From assembly GCF_023701485.1 (NCBI RefSeq), contig NZ_JAMQBK010000008.1:124001-188000 (forward strand): a DNA stretch of 64,000 nucleotides, in the 5' to 3' direction. Numbering within the stretch: the stretch's first letter is position 1; the number at the start of each line of letters is the position of its first letter. Below, piece after piece: positions 20,323 to 30,632 of this stretch. The stretch is from Aporhodopirellula aestuarii. GTDB taxonomy: Bacteria; Planctomycetota; Planctomycetia; Pirellulales; Pirellulaceae. The notes under the pieces are model-generated. The model saw nothing but the letters and a program-made list of their open reading frames with translations, did not search any database and had not been told where the DNA came from. A program made the translations under genes and the position numbers.

Positions 20323-21575
20323 GATCGATTTTTCATCTTCGGGTCCAAGGCGTCACGGAGGCCATCGCCTAAGAAATTAAGTGCAAACAGCGTCAACGCG
20401 AGCGCTGCACCGGGGAACACCACGACCCACCAAAACAGTTCCACGATCGAGAGCGCCTCAACGCCATCGTTGAGAAGCAATCCCAACGAAACGTCAGGTG
20501 GAGCGACGCCCAGGCCGAGAAACGATAGAAACGCCTCGAACAGCATCACCGACGGGATCGTCAGCGTCAGGTAAACGATCACAACGCCCAGCGTGTTGGG
20601 TACGACGTGCCGGAAAATGATCCGAGCGGGAGAGGCACCGACCGTCCGTGCCGCTTCGACAAATTGTTCATGTCGCAGCGAAAGGACCTGGCCGCGAACG
20701 ACGCGTGACATCGTGAGCCAGTAGATTGCACCGATGATGATGTAGAAAATCGTGATCTGTTCGATTCCGTAATCATCAAGAATTTTCTTGACGCTGTCTT
20801 CGCCCAAAAAGGTAACCAGGAAAATCACGACGAAGATAAACGGGATCGAATACAGCATGTCGACAAATCGCATCATGATCGCGTCGACGGTTCCGCCGAG
20901 ATAGCCGGCGATCGCACCGTAGCTGACCCCGATGATCAAACTGACGATCGTGGCGACGATGCCGACGACGAGTGAGACGCGGGAACCCCAGAAGACTCGC
21001 GAGAGCAAGTCTCGACCGAGTTTGTCGGTGCCAAACAGTGACGGCACCGCCCAATCACCAAAGATCGCGACGCGGATGCGGCACATCGTGAACGCGACCG
21101 GACCGAGCTGATTCCATAATTGATTGAACGGATGCTCGACGGACGACCGTGTATCGAAGGCAGCGAGTTGTTCGGCACGTTCAACCGGATCGCTGATCGC
21201 GAGGATTTCTGCTCGCTGCTCAGCGATCTCGGCCTGATATTTGGCGAGCTGCGCGGTGAGACGACCGTCTTCGAACTTCAGTCCCGGTCGACTGCCCATG
21301 ACAACCGATTCGGCGTTGGGAGGCAGGAACCTGCGATTGTTGAGGTCCTTGTCGATTGGACTTTGCAGCGGCAGGAGCGGTGTGAAGATCGCGGCGAGCA
21401 TCAACGTGATCAGAAACACCAGCGAGGCCATCGCGGCGCGGTTGCGACGCAGGCGACGCCACGCATCTTGCCACAACGAAACACCACGGATTTCACGAGA
21501 CTCTTGCAGGATGCGAGCCAACGCGGCTTCATCAGGCCCTGCGACGGGACGTGAAGGGGGAGGAGAATCACTCAT
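20319..21575 (-). CDS. Oligopeptide ABC transporter permease, OppC type, with large periplasmic insert
   Basis: A 418-residue inner-membrane permease, longer than the usual ~290-300. A cytoplasmic N-terminal tail of about 45 residues is followed by the first membrane segment. About 110 residues of predicted periplasmic sequence follow ([20 protein letters not shown] looks like a coiled coil). The normal OppC core then begins at [19 protein letters not shown] and includes the EAA-like loop [21 protein letters not shown]. Five further membrane segments lie after it. It overlaps both neighbours by 4 bp. The periplasmic insert may contact the equally enlarged binding protein of this operon. Confidence 0.9.
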   Translation of the reverse strand: MSDSPPPSRPVAGPDEAALARILQESREIRGVSLWQDAWRRLRRNRAAMASLVFLITLMLAAIFTPLLPLQSPIDKDLNNRRFLPPNAESVVMGSRPGLKFEDGRLTAQLAKYQAEIAEQRAEILAISDPVERAEQLAAFDTRSSVEHPFNQLWNQLGPVAFTMCRIRVAIFGDWAVPSLFGTDKLGRDLLSRVFWGSRVSLVVGIVATIVSLIIGVSYGAIAGYLGGTVDAIMMRFVDMLYSIPFIFVVIFLVTFLGEDSVKKILDDYGIEQITIFYIIIGAIYWLTMSRVVRGQVLSLRHEQFVEAARTVGASPARIIFRHVVPNTLGVVIVYLTLTIPSVMLFEAFLSFLGLGVAPPDVSLGLLLNDGVEALSIVELFWWVVVFPGAALALTLFALNFLGDGLRDALDPKMKNRS

Positions 21576-22501
21576 TGCAATTTCACCCGCGGATCAATGA
21601 CAGCGTATGACAAGTCGACCAGCGAATTCATGACGAACAGCAGCACCGTGTATGTCAACACCATGCCCATCGCGAGCGTGTAATCACGCTGTGTGGCGGC
21701 GTAGATGAAGTGGCTGCCGATACCGGGCAGGGCAAAGATTTTTTCGAGCACGAGTGATCCCGTCAGCACGCTGGCCGTTGCCGGGCCGAGGTAGGAAACC
21801 ACCGGCAACAACGCACCCGGTAAAACGTGTTTCAGAATCACGGTGCTTTTGGGGAGCCCTTTCGCGAACGCGGTTCGCACGTGTTCGCGGCCGAGCACCT
21901 CGAGCATTCCCGCTCGCGTTAGTCGTGCGACGTAGGCGGCGACGGGGGCACCCAAGCAGAGGGCGGGCAAGGCGACTTGGCGGAGCGTCCCCCATCCGGC
22001 CGCCGGAAAGATCGGGATCAAGAACACAAACAGCAAGATCGCCAGCGACGCTAAAACGAAATTCGGGATCGCGATGCCCAACACCGCCGTGGCCATCAAC
22101 GCCACGTCGCCGATTGAACCCCGGTAAACCGCGGAAACCACGCCGGCGGTGACCCCGAGGGTGAGGGCGAACACGAGAGCCAAAATGGCGAGCGAAGCGG
22201 AGACGGGAAATCCTTCGGCGAGAACTTCGTTGACCGTGTAGTCTTCCAATCGGATCGAAACGCCGAGGTCACCGCGGGTAACGATGCCGACGAGGTAATC
22301 CGTGTACTGTTCAATCGGCGGGGCGTCGAGGTTGTATCGGGCTCGCAGTTGTCGCTCGATCGCTGGCGGAACCGTCCGCTCGCTACTGAACGGGTTCCCG
22401 GGCACCGCCCGCATCAGAACAAACGAAACGGTGTAAACCGCCCACACCGTGAGTAGCATCCATCCGAATCGTCGGATCGCATAGCTGAGTAAATCTTTCA
22501 C
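21572..22501 (-). CDS. Oligopeptide ABC transporter permease, OppB type
   Basis: A 309-residue permease of the OppB/DppB family with about six membrane segments. The N-terminus IRRFGWMLLTVWAVYTVSFVLM and the family motif RAVPGNPF are visible. The cytoplasmic coupling loop reads HVRTAFAKGLPKSTVILKHVLPGALLP. The length is standard. It overlaps the binding-protein gene upstream and OppC downstream by 4 bp each. With OppC it forms the transmembrane channel for a peptide or peptide-like solute. Confidence 0.92.
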   Translation of the reverse strand: MKDLLSYAIRRFGWMLLTVWAVYTVSFVLMRAVPGNPFSSERTVPPAIERQLRARYNLDAPPIEQYTDYLVGIVTRGDLGVSIRLEDYTVNEVLAEGFPVSASLAILALVFALTLGVTAGVVSAVYRGSIGDVALMATAVLGIAIPNFVLASLAILLFVFLIPIFPAAGWGTLRQVALPALCLGAPVAAYVARLTRAGMLEVLGREHVRTAFAKGLPKSTVILKHVLPGALLPVVSYLGPATASVLTGSLVLEKIFALPGIGSHFIYAATQRDYTLAMGMVLTYTVLLFVMNSLVDLSYAVIDPRVKLQ

Positions 22502-24612
22502 TTGGCTGATGCCCTTTCTGCGATTGGCTTGATCGAAACAGACGTCCGCTGAGACGGAACAGCGAGGTCGGGTGGATTGCTCGCGACGACCCGCGGTGTC
22601 ACCTGCCGGTCGGTGGCGACTTTGGGATCGGCGGAATCATCGATGCTCATCAAATGCAACGGGTGGAGGTCCTGTGGGCTGGGGAAGAAGCCCTTGATAC
22701 GAGGCTTCACCATGTTGATGCCGACGTAGAAATACAGCGGAATGACGGGCATCTCCTCGATCCAAATCGCTTCGGCGTCGGACAGGTATTTCATTCGCGT
22801 GGCCATGTCACTTTCAGCCGCGGCGGCTTTGAGCAGCCGGTCGAACTCGGCGTTGGACCATCCCGTGCTGTTCTGCGGTCCGTCGGTTAGCCAAAGATCG
22901 AGGAACGTGTTCGGGTCCGCGTAGTCGGCGATCCAGCCAGCTCGCGCGATGTCGTAATCGAGTTGGTTGGTCTTATCCAGAAAACTGCCCCACTCCATGT
23001 TCTGCAGTTCAAGTTTGACGTTGAGGTTGTTTTGCAGTTGCTGTTGGATCACTTCCGCAATCGCCCGGTGTCCTTCGCTCGTGTTGTAAAGCACGGTGAC
23101 CTTGGGCATGCCTCGGCCGCCCGGGAATCCCGCTTCGGCGAGTAACCGTTTGGCTTCTTCGATGTCCGGCTTGAATCCCGGCGGCGGTTCATAGCCGGCG
23201 ATTCCAGGAGGCACCAACGCGTAAGCCGGAACTTGCCCCGCCTTGGCGACTTGATCAACGATCTGTTGCCGATCGATCGCCATCGCAAGGGCGCGGCGAA
23301 CACGTGGATCGTCGAGTGGTTTGCGCGTCGTGTTCATCCGGAAGAAGTAAACTGACAACATCGGCGCGGCATAGAAGTCGTCGCGTTTCTTAAGCGTTTC
23401 CATCAATGCCGTCGGCGGATCAGTGACCCAGTCGATTTGACCGGTCTCGTACATGTTCAGCGCCGTGTTTTGACCCTCGGTCGACAGTGCATCGATGGTT
23501 TCAATCGCGACTTCATCGGCAGCGAACCAACGCGGATTTTTGACGAGGCGAACGCGGTCTCGCAACCGACGCAGTCCGACGACGTAGGCACCGTTGGAAA
23601 CGATGTTTTCCGCTTTCGTCCACATCGGCATCCCGTGTTTTTCGATCGTGTGCCGCGGCACCGGAAACAGCGGATAGTACGCCGTCAGCGATGGGAAATA
23701 CGGCAGCGGATCTTTGAGGTTAACGACCAACGTGCGATCATCGGGCGTTTCGACGCCACCGAGTTTCGAGAACGCGACCAAGACGTTGTGAATCCGCCGC
23801 GTGTCGGGTTCCGCGATCGGTGAGTTCGCGTGGGCGGTGAAGGTTTGAGTCGTCGTCGGCCCATCCCAATCGACTTCGCCGTCGTCAGACACGTTTGCAA
23901 TGTCGAGAACGTAGACCCACTTTTCCTGCCATTTCACCATCGCGTCTTCGCGGTCCTCTTCGCTGACGCTGTCGTCGAATTCCGGCTCGCTCGGTTTTCG
24001 GATCTCGCGTAGAGTACCATACAGCATCGTGCCGCGAGGGAAGTTTTGAATGTTCAGTTCGCCGGTGTCCGCTTCGGTGGTTCCATCGGGGTTCGGCCGA
24101 TCGAACAGTTCGACTTCGCAGCGGTCGCCGACGTTGACAATTCCGGAGCTGAATTGTTCGGCAAAGGGGACACTGAACAATTGAAAGTTGTATTCACAGG
24201 CTGTGGCGGGGTGCAGCATCCGCGTCCACGACCAAACAAAATCGGCCGACGTAATCGGCACGCCATCTGACCACACCGCATCGTCTCGCAGATGAAACGT
24301 GTAGGTCAGTTTGTCATCGGAGACTTCATAGCTCTTCGCGACGGCGGGTTGGGCCGACATCGGTTGCAGCCCTGTTTCAGGATCCGGATCGCCATCGGGG
24401 AGCATTTGCAACAACCCCGAGAAAATCCCAAACAGGATGCGGCTTTCAGGCTGCCCCGTGGCGCGGTGCGGGTCGAGCGTTTTGGGGTCGGTGCCGTTTT
24501 GGATGCTGAAGTCGGCGGGCGGCATCGAATCAAAACGGGTCGCCCAAACGACAGCGATCCCCATGACCACCACGGCGAGAATCGCAAACAGACGTCGCAG
24601 TTCAGGAGGCAT
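22498..24612 (-). CDS. Peptide ABC transporter substrate-binding protein (family 5), enlarged
   Basis: A 704-residue SBP family 5 protein, first gene of the Opp operon. The N-terminus is a membrane anchor or uncleaved signal (LRRLFAILAVVVMGIAVVWA) without a lipobox cysteine. The SBP core is visible as DPKTLDPHRATGQPESRIL, DAVWSDGVPITSADFVWSWTRM, and the family hallmark DPRVRRALAMAIDRQ followed by YNTSEGHRAIAEVIQQQL. Compared with OppA/DppA proteins (about 530-540 residues) it has an extra charged segment of about 90 residues after residue 150 and a Pro/Thr-rich tail. It would deliver peptides to the OppBC channel. Confidence 0.9.
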   Translation of the reverse strand: MPPELRRLFAILAVVVMGIAVVWATRFDSMPPADFSIQNGTDPKTLDPHRATGQPESRILFGIFSGLLQMLPDGDPDPETGLQPMSAQPAVAKSYEVSDDKLTYTFHLRDDAVWSDGVPITSADFVWSWTRMLHPATACEYNFQLFSVPFAEQFSSGIVNVGDRCEVELFDRPNPDGTTEADTGELNIQNFPRGTMLYGTLREIRKPSEPEFDDSVSEEDREDAMVKWQEKWVYVLDIANVSDDGEVDWDGPTTTQTFTAHANSPIAEPDTRRIHNVLVAFSKLGGVETPDDRTLVVNLKDPLPYFPSLTAYYPLFPVPRHTIEKHGMPMWTKAENIVSNGAYVVGLRRLRDRVRLVKNPRWFAADEVAIETIDALSTEGQNTALNMYETGQIDWVTDPPTALMETLKKRDDFYAAPMLSVYFFRMNTTRKPLDDPRVRRALAMAIDRQQIVDQVAKAGQVPAYALVPPGIAGYEPPPGFKPDIEEAKRLLAEAGFPGGRGMPKVTVLYNTSEGHRAIAEVIQQQLQNNLNVKLELQNMEWGSFLDKTNQLDYDIARAGWIADYADPNTFLDLWLTDGPQNSTGWSNAEFDRLLKAAAAESDMATRMKYLSDAEAIWIEEMPVIPLYFYVGINMVKPRIKGFFPSPQDLHPLHLMSIDDSADPKVATDRQVTPRVVASNPPDLAVPSQRTSVSIKPIAERASAK

Positions 24613-24827
24613 TGCTTTGAAATTCGGAGTTCGGGGGAAAGCTACTCGTCACGCGTCAACCGATTGTTGATCGATGACACGCGGCCTTGACGGGTGTTGT
24701 ACAGGTGGCGCGTACCACCAGGTTCATCGCTCTTCGAAAAAATCGAGGAACGGATCGCACACCGACCTCACGCCAACTTAATGTAACCGAGTCCAGCACG
24801 GGCAACTCGAGAGTTAGTCGAAAACCC

Positions 24828-26051
24828 CTACCCGACCACATCCGCAACGGCGCTGCAGAGCCAATCCATTCGCTTCTCATCCATTCCGGCGACGTTAATC
24901 CGACCGCTGCCCACGACATACACGCCGTGTTTGCTGCGAAGTTCGTCGGCTTGCATCGCCGTCAGGCCACTATAGGAGAACATTCCTTTCTGATTCAACA
25001 GAGATGAGAAGTCCGGTGCACCGGCTTGTTTTGACATGCCTTCGACAAACTGGGTGCGGAGATGGGTGATACGAAGACGCATTTCTTCGAGTTCGCTCTT
25101 CCACATCTGGGTCAGTTCGTCGTCGTCGAGGATCGTGGCGACGATGGCCCCGCCGTGACGCGGTGGATTGCTGTAGTTGGCCCGCACGGTGACTTTCAGT
25201 TGGCTCAGTGCCGCGGTGGCTGCTGCCGCATTGGCGGCCACGAGTCCGACCGCGCCAACTCGTTCGCTGTAGAGGCCGAAGTTCTTGCTGTACGAAGAAC
25301 ACACGATCGCTTCGGGGCATTGTCCGAGAATCGTGCGAAGTCCCACGGCGTCTTCGTCGAGTCCGTCTCCGAAACCCTGGTAAGCAAAGTCGAGAAGCGG
25401 GATCAGACCCCGCGAACCCATCACCTTGGCAATTTCTTTCCACTGATCCGCCGTCGGGTCGACGCCGGTAGGGTTGTGACAGCAGGCGTGCATCAAAACC
25501 GCGTCCCCGGGACGGGTTTTCGTGTTCAGGTCGTCGAGCAACGCGTCGAAATCGAGACTGCGTCGGTCGTTGGCGAGATACGAATAGGTTTCGACGTCCA
25601 AACCAGCGGATCGCATGATCGCGTTGTGGTTTGCCCACGTCGGATTGGGCAAAAACACCCGCGTGGGTGAACATTGGGTAGCCAAAAACTCGCCCGCGAC
25701 GCGGAGGGCGCCGGTGCCGCCGGGGGCCTGCACCATCGCGATCCGATCGGCGGGAATTTGATCGCTGAAGACCAGTTTCTGGACGTGCGAGCGGTAGTCG
25801 GGGAACCCGTCGATTGGGAGATATCCCTTGGTTTTCTCGGTTTCAACCAGTTTTCGTTCAGCCGCTTTGACGCACTTCAAGATCGGGGTCAGACCCGACG
25901 CGTCTTTGTAGACACCCACCGTCAGGTTCATCTTTTCGGTGCGGGGATCTGCCAAGAATGCTTCGGTCAGTCCCAAAATCGAATCGGGAGGTGCCAGCGG
26001 GATGGAATCGAAGCGGTTCGGGGCGGCGGTAGCCGATTCAGACGCGGTCAT
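24828..26051 (-). CDS. Aspartate/aromatic amino acid aminotransferase
   Basis: A 407-residue PLP enzyme of fold type I, class I (AspC/TyrB group) exchanging the amino group of aspartate or aromatic amino acids with 2-oxoglutarate. The Schiff-base lysine is K256 in SSYSKNFGLYSERVG. The family sequence starts at FDSIPLAPPDSILGL and continues with LTVGVYKD, LHACCHNPTG and DFAYQGFGDGLDED, closing with GRINVAG near the C-terminus. ATG 26051 is chosen over an in-frame start at 26111 because the added 20 residues are hydrophobic and lack family similarity. Whether aspartate or aromatic substrates dominate is not decided by the sequence. Confidence 0.93.
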   Translation of the reverse strand: MTASESATAAPNRFDSIPLAPPDSILGLTEAFLADPRTEKMNLTVGVYKDASGLTPILKCVKAAERKLVETEKTKGYLPIDGFPDYRSHVQKLVFSDQIPADRIAMVQAPGGTGALRVAGEFLATQCSPTRVFLPNPTWANHNAIMRSAGLDVETYSYLANDRRSLDFDALLDDLNTKTRPGDAVLMHACCHNPTGVDPTADQWKEIAKVMGSRGLIPLLDFAYQGFGDGLDEDAVGLRTILGQCPEAIVCSSYSKNFGLYSERVGAVGLVAANAAAATAALSQLKVTVRANYSNPPRHGGAIVATILDDDELTQMWKSELEEMRLRITHLRTQFVEGMSKQAGAPDFSSLLNQKGMFSYSGLTAMQADELRSKHGVYVVGSGRINVAGMDEKRMDWLCSAVADVVG

Positions 26052-26359
26052 GCGGGAAATCAACACAGCGAAGGAAAAGACGGATAGGGAAATTCGACCT
26101 GGTACCAACAATCGTAACGAACCGGTGCCGTCTCAAGTAGGGCCGGTTCGGTTGGCCCGGACGGGTTTGGGAAGAGTCCCGCACAGGCCCCCCGTGAACG
26201 ACGCAAATTGGAGACGCTAAGTATCAGCCGCCGCGAGTCAGGGGGTGTGAACTGGACACAACGCCTCGGTGACATCGGGTAGCCTATAACCTTCCAGATG
26301 CATTGACCGCGAGATGGTTCGCGGGATCAGACGCGACGTCGAATGAGGAAAACAGCAGG
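26052..26359. other. Divergent promoter region between aminotransferase and MoxR operon
   Basis: About 308 bp between divergent genes, so both promoters must lie here. I see no gene, repeat or convincing operator. A purine-rich AGGAAAACAGCAGG just upstream of 26360 is the likely ribosome-binding site of the MoxR gene. Confidence 0.5.
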
Positions 26360-27295
26360 ATGCAGCACGCACAGGAAAAGATCGCCGCACTGACCGACTC
26401 ACTCGCCGGAATCATTCAGGGCAATCGTGAATGCATCGAGGTGTTGGTCATCTCGTTGTTGTCCAACGGGTCGGTGTTGATGCAAGACGTCCCGGGGGTG
26501 GGCAAGACGACGCTGGCCAAGGCGGTCGCCAAAGCGATCGATGTGCAGTTTCACCGGGTTCAATTCACGCCAGATTTGTTGCCGGCCGATATTCTCGGCT
26601 CCTCGATCTACAATCCAAACGAAGGCACGTTTTCATTTCGTCCCGGGCCGGTATTTTGCCACGTGTTGCTGGCCGACGAAATTAACCGGGCGTCGCCCCG
26701 GACGCAGTCGGCGTTGCTCGAAGCGATGAGCGAAATGCATGCGACGATCGAGGGCGTGCAACACGACCTGCCGTCGCCCTTTCTCGTGTTGGCGACGCAG
26801 AACCCGGTAGAGTTCCACGGGACGTACCCGTTGCCCGAAGCCCAATTGGATCGGTTCCTCGTGCAATTGGAACTCGGTTATCCCGACGCGGATACCGAAG
26901 TCAAGATTCTGCACGCCCAAGCAATCACGCATCCGCTCGAAAGCTTGCAGTCCGTGCTCTCGAAAGAAGACGTGGTGGCGTTTCAGTCGATGGTGCGCAA
27001 CGTCCGCGTCGACGAGAGCATCTCACGTTATATCGTTGACATTATTCAACAAACACGCGTCGACCCGAGATTGAAGTTGGGTGTCAGCCCGCGGGGATCG
27101 TTGATGTTGTTTCGAGCTAGCCAAGCGGCGGCGTTCGCGGCGGGACGCGACTATGTTCTGCCCGACGACGTTCAGCGGTTGGCGCCTTATGTGTTGTCGC
27201 ACCGATTGATCATGACGCCCAAAGCCAAATACAGCGGTGCATCGGCGAGCGAAATGGTTGCCGAGATTCTCGCGCGGGTGAAAGTTCCGTCATGA
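26360..27295 (+). CDS. MoxR family AAA+ ATPase
   Basis: A 311-residue AAA+ ATPase of the MoxR group, chaperone-like proteins that mature or regulate partner complexes. Walker A is GVGKTTLA, Walker B is LLADEINRASPRTQSALLEAM and the sensor region is ATQNPVEFHGTYPLPEAQLDRFL. A C-terminal lid domain follows (SPRGSLMLFRASQAAAF). ATG 26360 sits behind a good ribosome-binding site; an upstream in-frame start at 26303 would add 19 residues without family similarity. The gene overlaps the DUF58 gene by 4 bp, the classic MoxR-DUF58 pairing. Confidence 0.94.
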   Translation: MQHAQEKIAALTDSLAGIIQGNRECIEVLVISLLSNGSVLMQDVPGVGKTTLAKAVAKAIDVQFHRVQFTPDLLPADILGSSIYNPNEGTFSFRPGPVFCHVLLADEINRASPRTQSALLEAMSEMHATIEGVQHDLPSPFLVLATQNPVEFHGTYPLPEAQLDRFLVQLELGYPDADTEVKILHAQAITHPLESLQSVLSKEDVVAFQSMVRNVRVDESISRYIVDIIQQTRVDPRLKLGVSPRGSLMLFRASQAAAFAAGRDYVLPDDVQRLAPYVLSHRLIMTPKAKYSGASASEMVAEILARVKVPS

Positions 27296-28530
27296 ATTGG
27301 GAATGGTCATTTGTGTATCGTTATTCGCGATTCCTGTGGCTGTTTCGATTCACGACCGCAGGCAAGTGGTTGTGCGCGGGATTGATCTTTTCGGCGATGA
27401 TCGGCAGTGCGTCGGTGGAGACGCCGATCTATCAAGTATTCTGTGCGTTGACGGCGTTCTTCTTTATCGACCGGTTTGTCGGTGCGGCAACGCGTCCGCG
27501 TCTCGAAGTGCTGCACGACTTTCCCGATCGGACGACGGCCGGCGAATCGTTCCACGCGAACCTGACGATTATCAATCGCGGCAAACGTGCTGCGTACGAC
27601 GTCGGTGTGGCGATTTTTGGTCTGCCTGCGGACATCGAAATGCTCGAGCCGGAAACCACGTTCGCCGAAATCGCGGCGGGCGATTCCCTCACCACGTCAC
27701 TGCCGATGCGGGCTTGCCGTCGTGGAGTCCATATCCTGCCACGGCCGCGTGCGTTTTCGACGTTTCCGTTTCATCTGTTTCGCGACGGGCGGTGTGAATC
27801 CGAAAAGCCAACGTTGCTCGTCTTGCCTAGCTTTCAACCGTTGTTTGGGCTCGATCTGCCCGTCGGAGCACGCTATCAGCCCGGCGGCGTTGCGTTGACG
27901 TCGAATATCGGCGAGTCGCCCGAGTACATCGGCAACCGCGAATACGTTTCGGGCGACTCGGCGAGGCGGATTGATTACCGTTCGTGGGCCCGGTTGGGGC
28001 GTCCGATCGTTCGTGAGTACCACGAGGAATATTACTGCCGGGTGGCGTTGGTGCTGGATACGTTTGTTCCGCCGGGACGAAAGCCCGCGAAAGAGGGTTT
28101 TCTAGATCTCGAAGCGGCGATCAGTTTGTCGGCCGCGATCGCGGACGCGTTGTCACGTAGTGAGTATTTGATCGATCTGTTTGCCGCTGGCCCGGAGTTG
28201 TACGTCTTTCGGTCGGGCCGACACACCGCGCACTTTGACAACGTTTTGGAAATCGTTGCCGGCGTCGACGCCTGTCGCAAGAATCCGTTTGGAACTGTGG
28301 CACCTGCGCTGGCGGATGAACTGACGAATATTTCAACCGTCGTCGGTGTTTTTCTCGATTGGGACGAGTCACGACGCGAACTCGTGCGGGTGGCGATGCA
28401 GCGTGGATGCCGCGTGAAAATCTTTATCGTACGCGATGGCGAAACGACCGCACCGATCGATCTTGACGAGTGCGATGTGGTTCAGTTGGGGATTCGAGAA
28501 GTCCGTGATGGAGGGATCGAGTCACTATGA
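27292..28530 (+). CDS. DUF58 domain protein (MoxR partner)
   Basis: A 412-residue membrane protein. Two hydrophobic segments near 15-60 are followed by a beta-rich domain and the DUF58 core, with the signature ARRIDYRSWARLGRPIVREYHEEYY. A von Willebrand-like fold with VALVLDTF follows. It lies between MoxR and a transglutaminase-like gene, overlapping each by 4 bp (ATGA). This conserved trio is thought to act in envelope-related assembly or proteolysis, but the exact role in planctomycetes is unknown. Confidence 0.92.
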   Translation: MNWEWSFVYRYSRFLWLFRFTTAGKWLCAGLIFSAMIGSASVETPIYQVFCALTAFFFIDRFVGAATRPRLEVLHDFPDRTTAGESFHANLTIINRGKRAAYDVGVAIFGLPADIEMLEPETTFAEIAAGDSLTTSLPMRACRRGVHILPRPRAFSTFPFHLFRDGRCESEKPTLLVLPSFQPLFGLDLPVGARYQPGGVALTSNIGESPEYIGNREYVSGDSARRIDYRSWARLGRPIVREYHEEYYCRVALVLDTFVPPGRKPAKEGFLDLEAAISLSAAIADALSRSEYLIDLFAAGPELYVFRSGRHTAHFDNVLEIVAGVDACRKNPFGTVAPALADELTNISTVVGVFLDWDESRRELVRVAMQRGCRVKIFIVRDGETTAPIDLDECDVVQLGIREVRDGGIESL

Positions 28531-30608
28531 CCCAAGTCACATCTTCCCAAGTGATTCCATCACAGGCACACATCCCGTCTGCTCGGGTGCAACGAATGGT
28601 TGCCGCGGCGTTGGTGGTGCTGCAGGCCAGCGCGTTAGGTTACTTCTTTCGCACGCCTGTTTTTTCGACCGTCGCGATCGTGCTAGTGATCGTTGCGACG
28701 TTTACGCAAAATCGGTTTTTGTCCGAACGCGTGGTTCAGCGTTTACCGATTCTGCTGGTGATCGTGTTCGTCATCCAACGTACCGTTCTGCCGTTGTCGT
28801 GGGCGGCGGGCAAGTCGAGCTTTCTCATCCCCGACGCGGTGCTGATTGCGGAGTATCTGTTGGTCTACCAAATCGCTCTTTTTTTTGCGATCAATAAAGA
28901 CGACAGACTGCCATCGTTTCTGCCAATCCTCGCAATCGCGGCGGTCGTTTTTATCGGGGACGTCCGGGTGGATCCTTCGGGACGTGTGATTTATCAATTG
29001 CTCTCGCTCGCCCTGGTGATGCTCGCAATCGGCTATTACTTTGCGAGTCGCCGCATTGGGGGTGGTGGCGGCGGACGTTTTTCGGTCCGGCACGTCGTTT
29101 GGCTCATCTCGGTTGCTATTTTTTGCGCGACGGTGGGCTGGGTTTCGGCGAGTGGTTTGTATCGATACGCCCGGCAGATCGAAGACACCATGAACGCGTT
29201 CATCAATCCGTCGCTGCGGCCGGATTCAGCGGGCTTCTCAGGCAGTGGACGGATCGGGAGTGTTGCCCGTCAAAAAGACCTGTCTGGAGATCGTGTTGCA
29301 CTGCGGGTGTACGCCGACAGCATGCCCGGATATCTCCGTGGGAAAGCGTTTGGATATTATCGACAAGGTCAGTGGCAGCGAGAAGCGAGAGCGATCCCGC
29401 TGACACCGTTGAGCAAAACGGACGAGGCGAGTGTTCTCGGGGGGGGCGTTGGTGGCGCGACGTTTGATCTGACCCAAGCGGTGGCTGATCAAACCGGCGA
29501 GAGCCAATTGCCGCTCGATATCTGGCCCAGTCAGCCCTACCGCGAGGTGCTGTTTACCCCGTTGGGGGTCAGTAAAGTGCGTGCGCCGGTGGACCGTTTG
29601 TCGATCGATATCCATCGCATCGTCACCGCGGACATGATGCCGCCGGAGACCCCTTATCGGACATGGCGTTTGCGGGCCGATGGTGTGGACTCGATCGACA
29701 AGCCCAAGTTGAGGCCGAAAGACTGGTTGACGTTGACCGCGCTTCCCGATGACCTCGATCCACGCATCGGCGAGCTGGCACGGGAGGTGATCGGCGAAGC
29801 GGTCACGACGGGGGACAAGATCGCTGCGGTCGAGAATTTCTTTCTCGATCATTACCAGTATCAATTCGGTATCGAAATTCCGGACGCGACCGATCCGATC
29901 GCGTATTTCCTGTTGGAGCGTCCACCGGCGCATTGTGAGTACTTCGCCAGTGGCGCGGCTGTGTTACTGCGATCCGTCGGAGTACCGTGCCGCTATGTGA
30001 CCGGGCTGATCGCGGTTGAGAAGAACGACTATGGCGATTATTGGTTGGCACGAAATCGAGACGCACATGCGTGGGCGGAAGCCTACGATCCTGAACGCGG
30101 TTGGGTGCTCGTCGAAGCGACTCCGGCTAGCGGTGTGCCTCAGTCGACCCAGGTTTCAGGTGCAAGCCAGCTTTGGGATGCGGTTCAAGCGTGGTGGGCC
30201 CAGTTGGTCGCATCGATCCGAATGGGAGGCATTGGCAGATTGGTGTGGATGGTGTTGAGCTTGTTGCTCAATCCAATTGTTCCGGGCGTGTTGGCGTTGT
30301 TGGCTGCCGGTTGGTTGATGATGCGGTTTGCTCAGCGTCGTCGTCTGGCAGTGGCGGAAATGTCGGGCGATCCGAGAGTTCAGCAGATCCAAGAGATGCT
30401 TGCGCAAATGGATCGTCGATGGCGAAAAGCTGGCGTCGACCGCCAGCCACACGAAACGATGCACCAGTTCGCCAGTCGGCTGGAAGGTCAACTAAGTGTC
30501 CCGGATTCCTCTCGTGCAGCAGAATGGTACCGAAAATATGCCACGATTCGGTACAGCGGCGGGGTCAACGACGAATCGGTGAATTTGCTTCGTCAACTGG
30601 GAAGTTAA
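28527..30608 (+). CDS. Transglutaminase-like membrane protein (TgpA type)
   Basis: A 693-residue protein in TgpA order: a block of hydrophobic segments (about 30-210), a periplasmic region, the transglutaminase-like domain, one more membrane segment and a DUF4129-like tail. The putative catalytic triad is C470 (PAHCEYFASGAAVLLR), H514 (DAHAWAEAY) and an acidic residue in the DPERGW stretch about 15 residues later. Conservation of C and H suggests a real cysteine-type peptidase or transamidase rather than a dead domain. It overlaps DUF58 by 4 bp and completes the operon. The tail reaches cytoplasmic sequence after SLLLNPIVPGVLALLAAGWLMM. Confidence 0.9.
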   Translation: MTQVTSSQVIPSQAHIPSARVQRMVAAALVVLQASALGYFFRTPVFSTVAIVLVIVATFTQNRFLSERVVQRLPILLVIVFVIQRTVLPLSWAAGKSSFLIPDAVLIAEYLLVYQIALFFAINKDDRLPSFLPILAIAAVVFIGDVRVDPSGRVIYQLLSLALVMLAIGYYFASRRIGGGGGGRFSVRHVVWLISVAIFCATVGWVSASGLYRYARQIEDTMNAFINPSLRPDSAGFSGSGRIGSVARQKDLSGDRVALRVYADSMPGYLRGKAFGYYRQGQWQREARAIPLTPLSKTDEASVLGGGVGGATFDLTQAVADQTGESQLPLDIWPSQPYREVLFTPLGVSKVRAPVDRLSIDIHRIVTADMMPPETPYRTWRLRADGVDSIDKPKLRPKDWLTLTALPDDLDPRIGELAREVIGEAVTTGDKIAAVENFFLDHYQYQFGIEIPDATDPIAYFLLERPPAHCEYFASGAAVLLRSVGVPCRYVTGLIAVEKNDYGDYWLARNRDAHAWAEAYDPERGWVLVEATPASGVPQSTQVSGASQLWDAVQAWWAQLVASIRMGGIGRLVWMVLSLLLNPIVPGVLALLAAGWLMMRFAQRRRLAVAEMSGDPRVQQIQEMLAQMDRRWRKAGVDRQPHETMHQFASRLEGQLSVPDSSRAAEWYRKYATIRYSGGVNDESVNLLRQLGS

Positions 30609-30632
30609 AGTGTCGCCCATTTGCTCCTAGGT

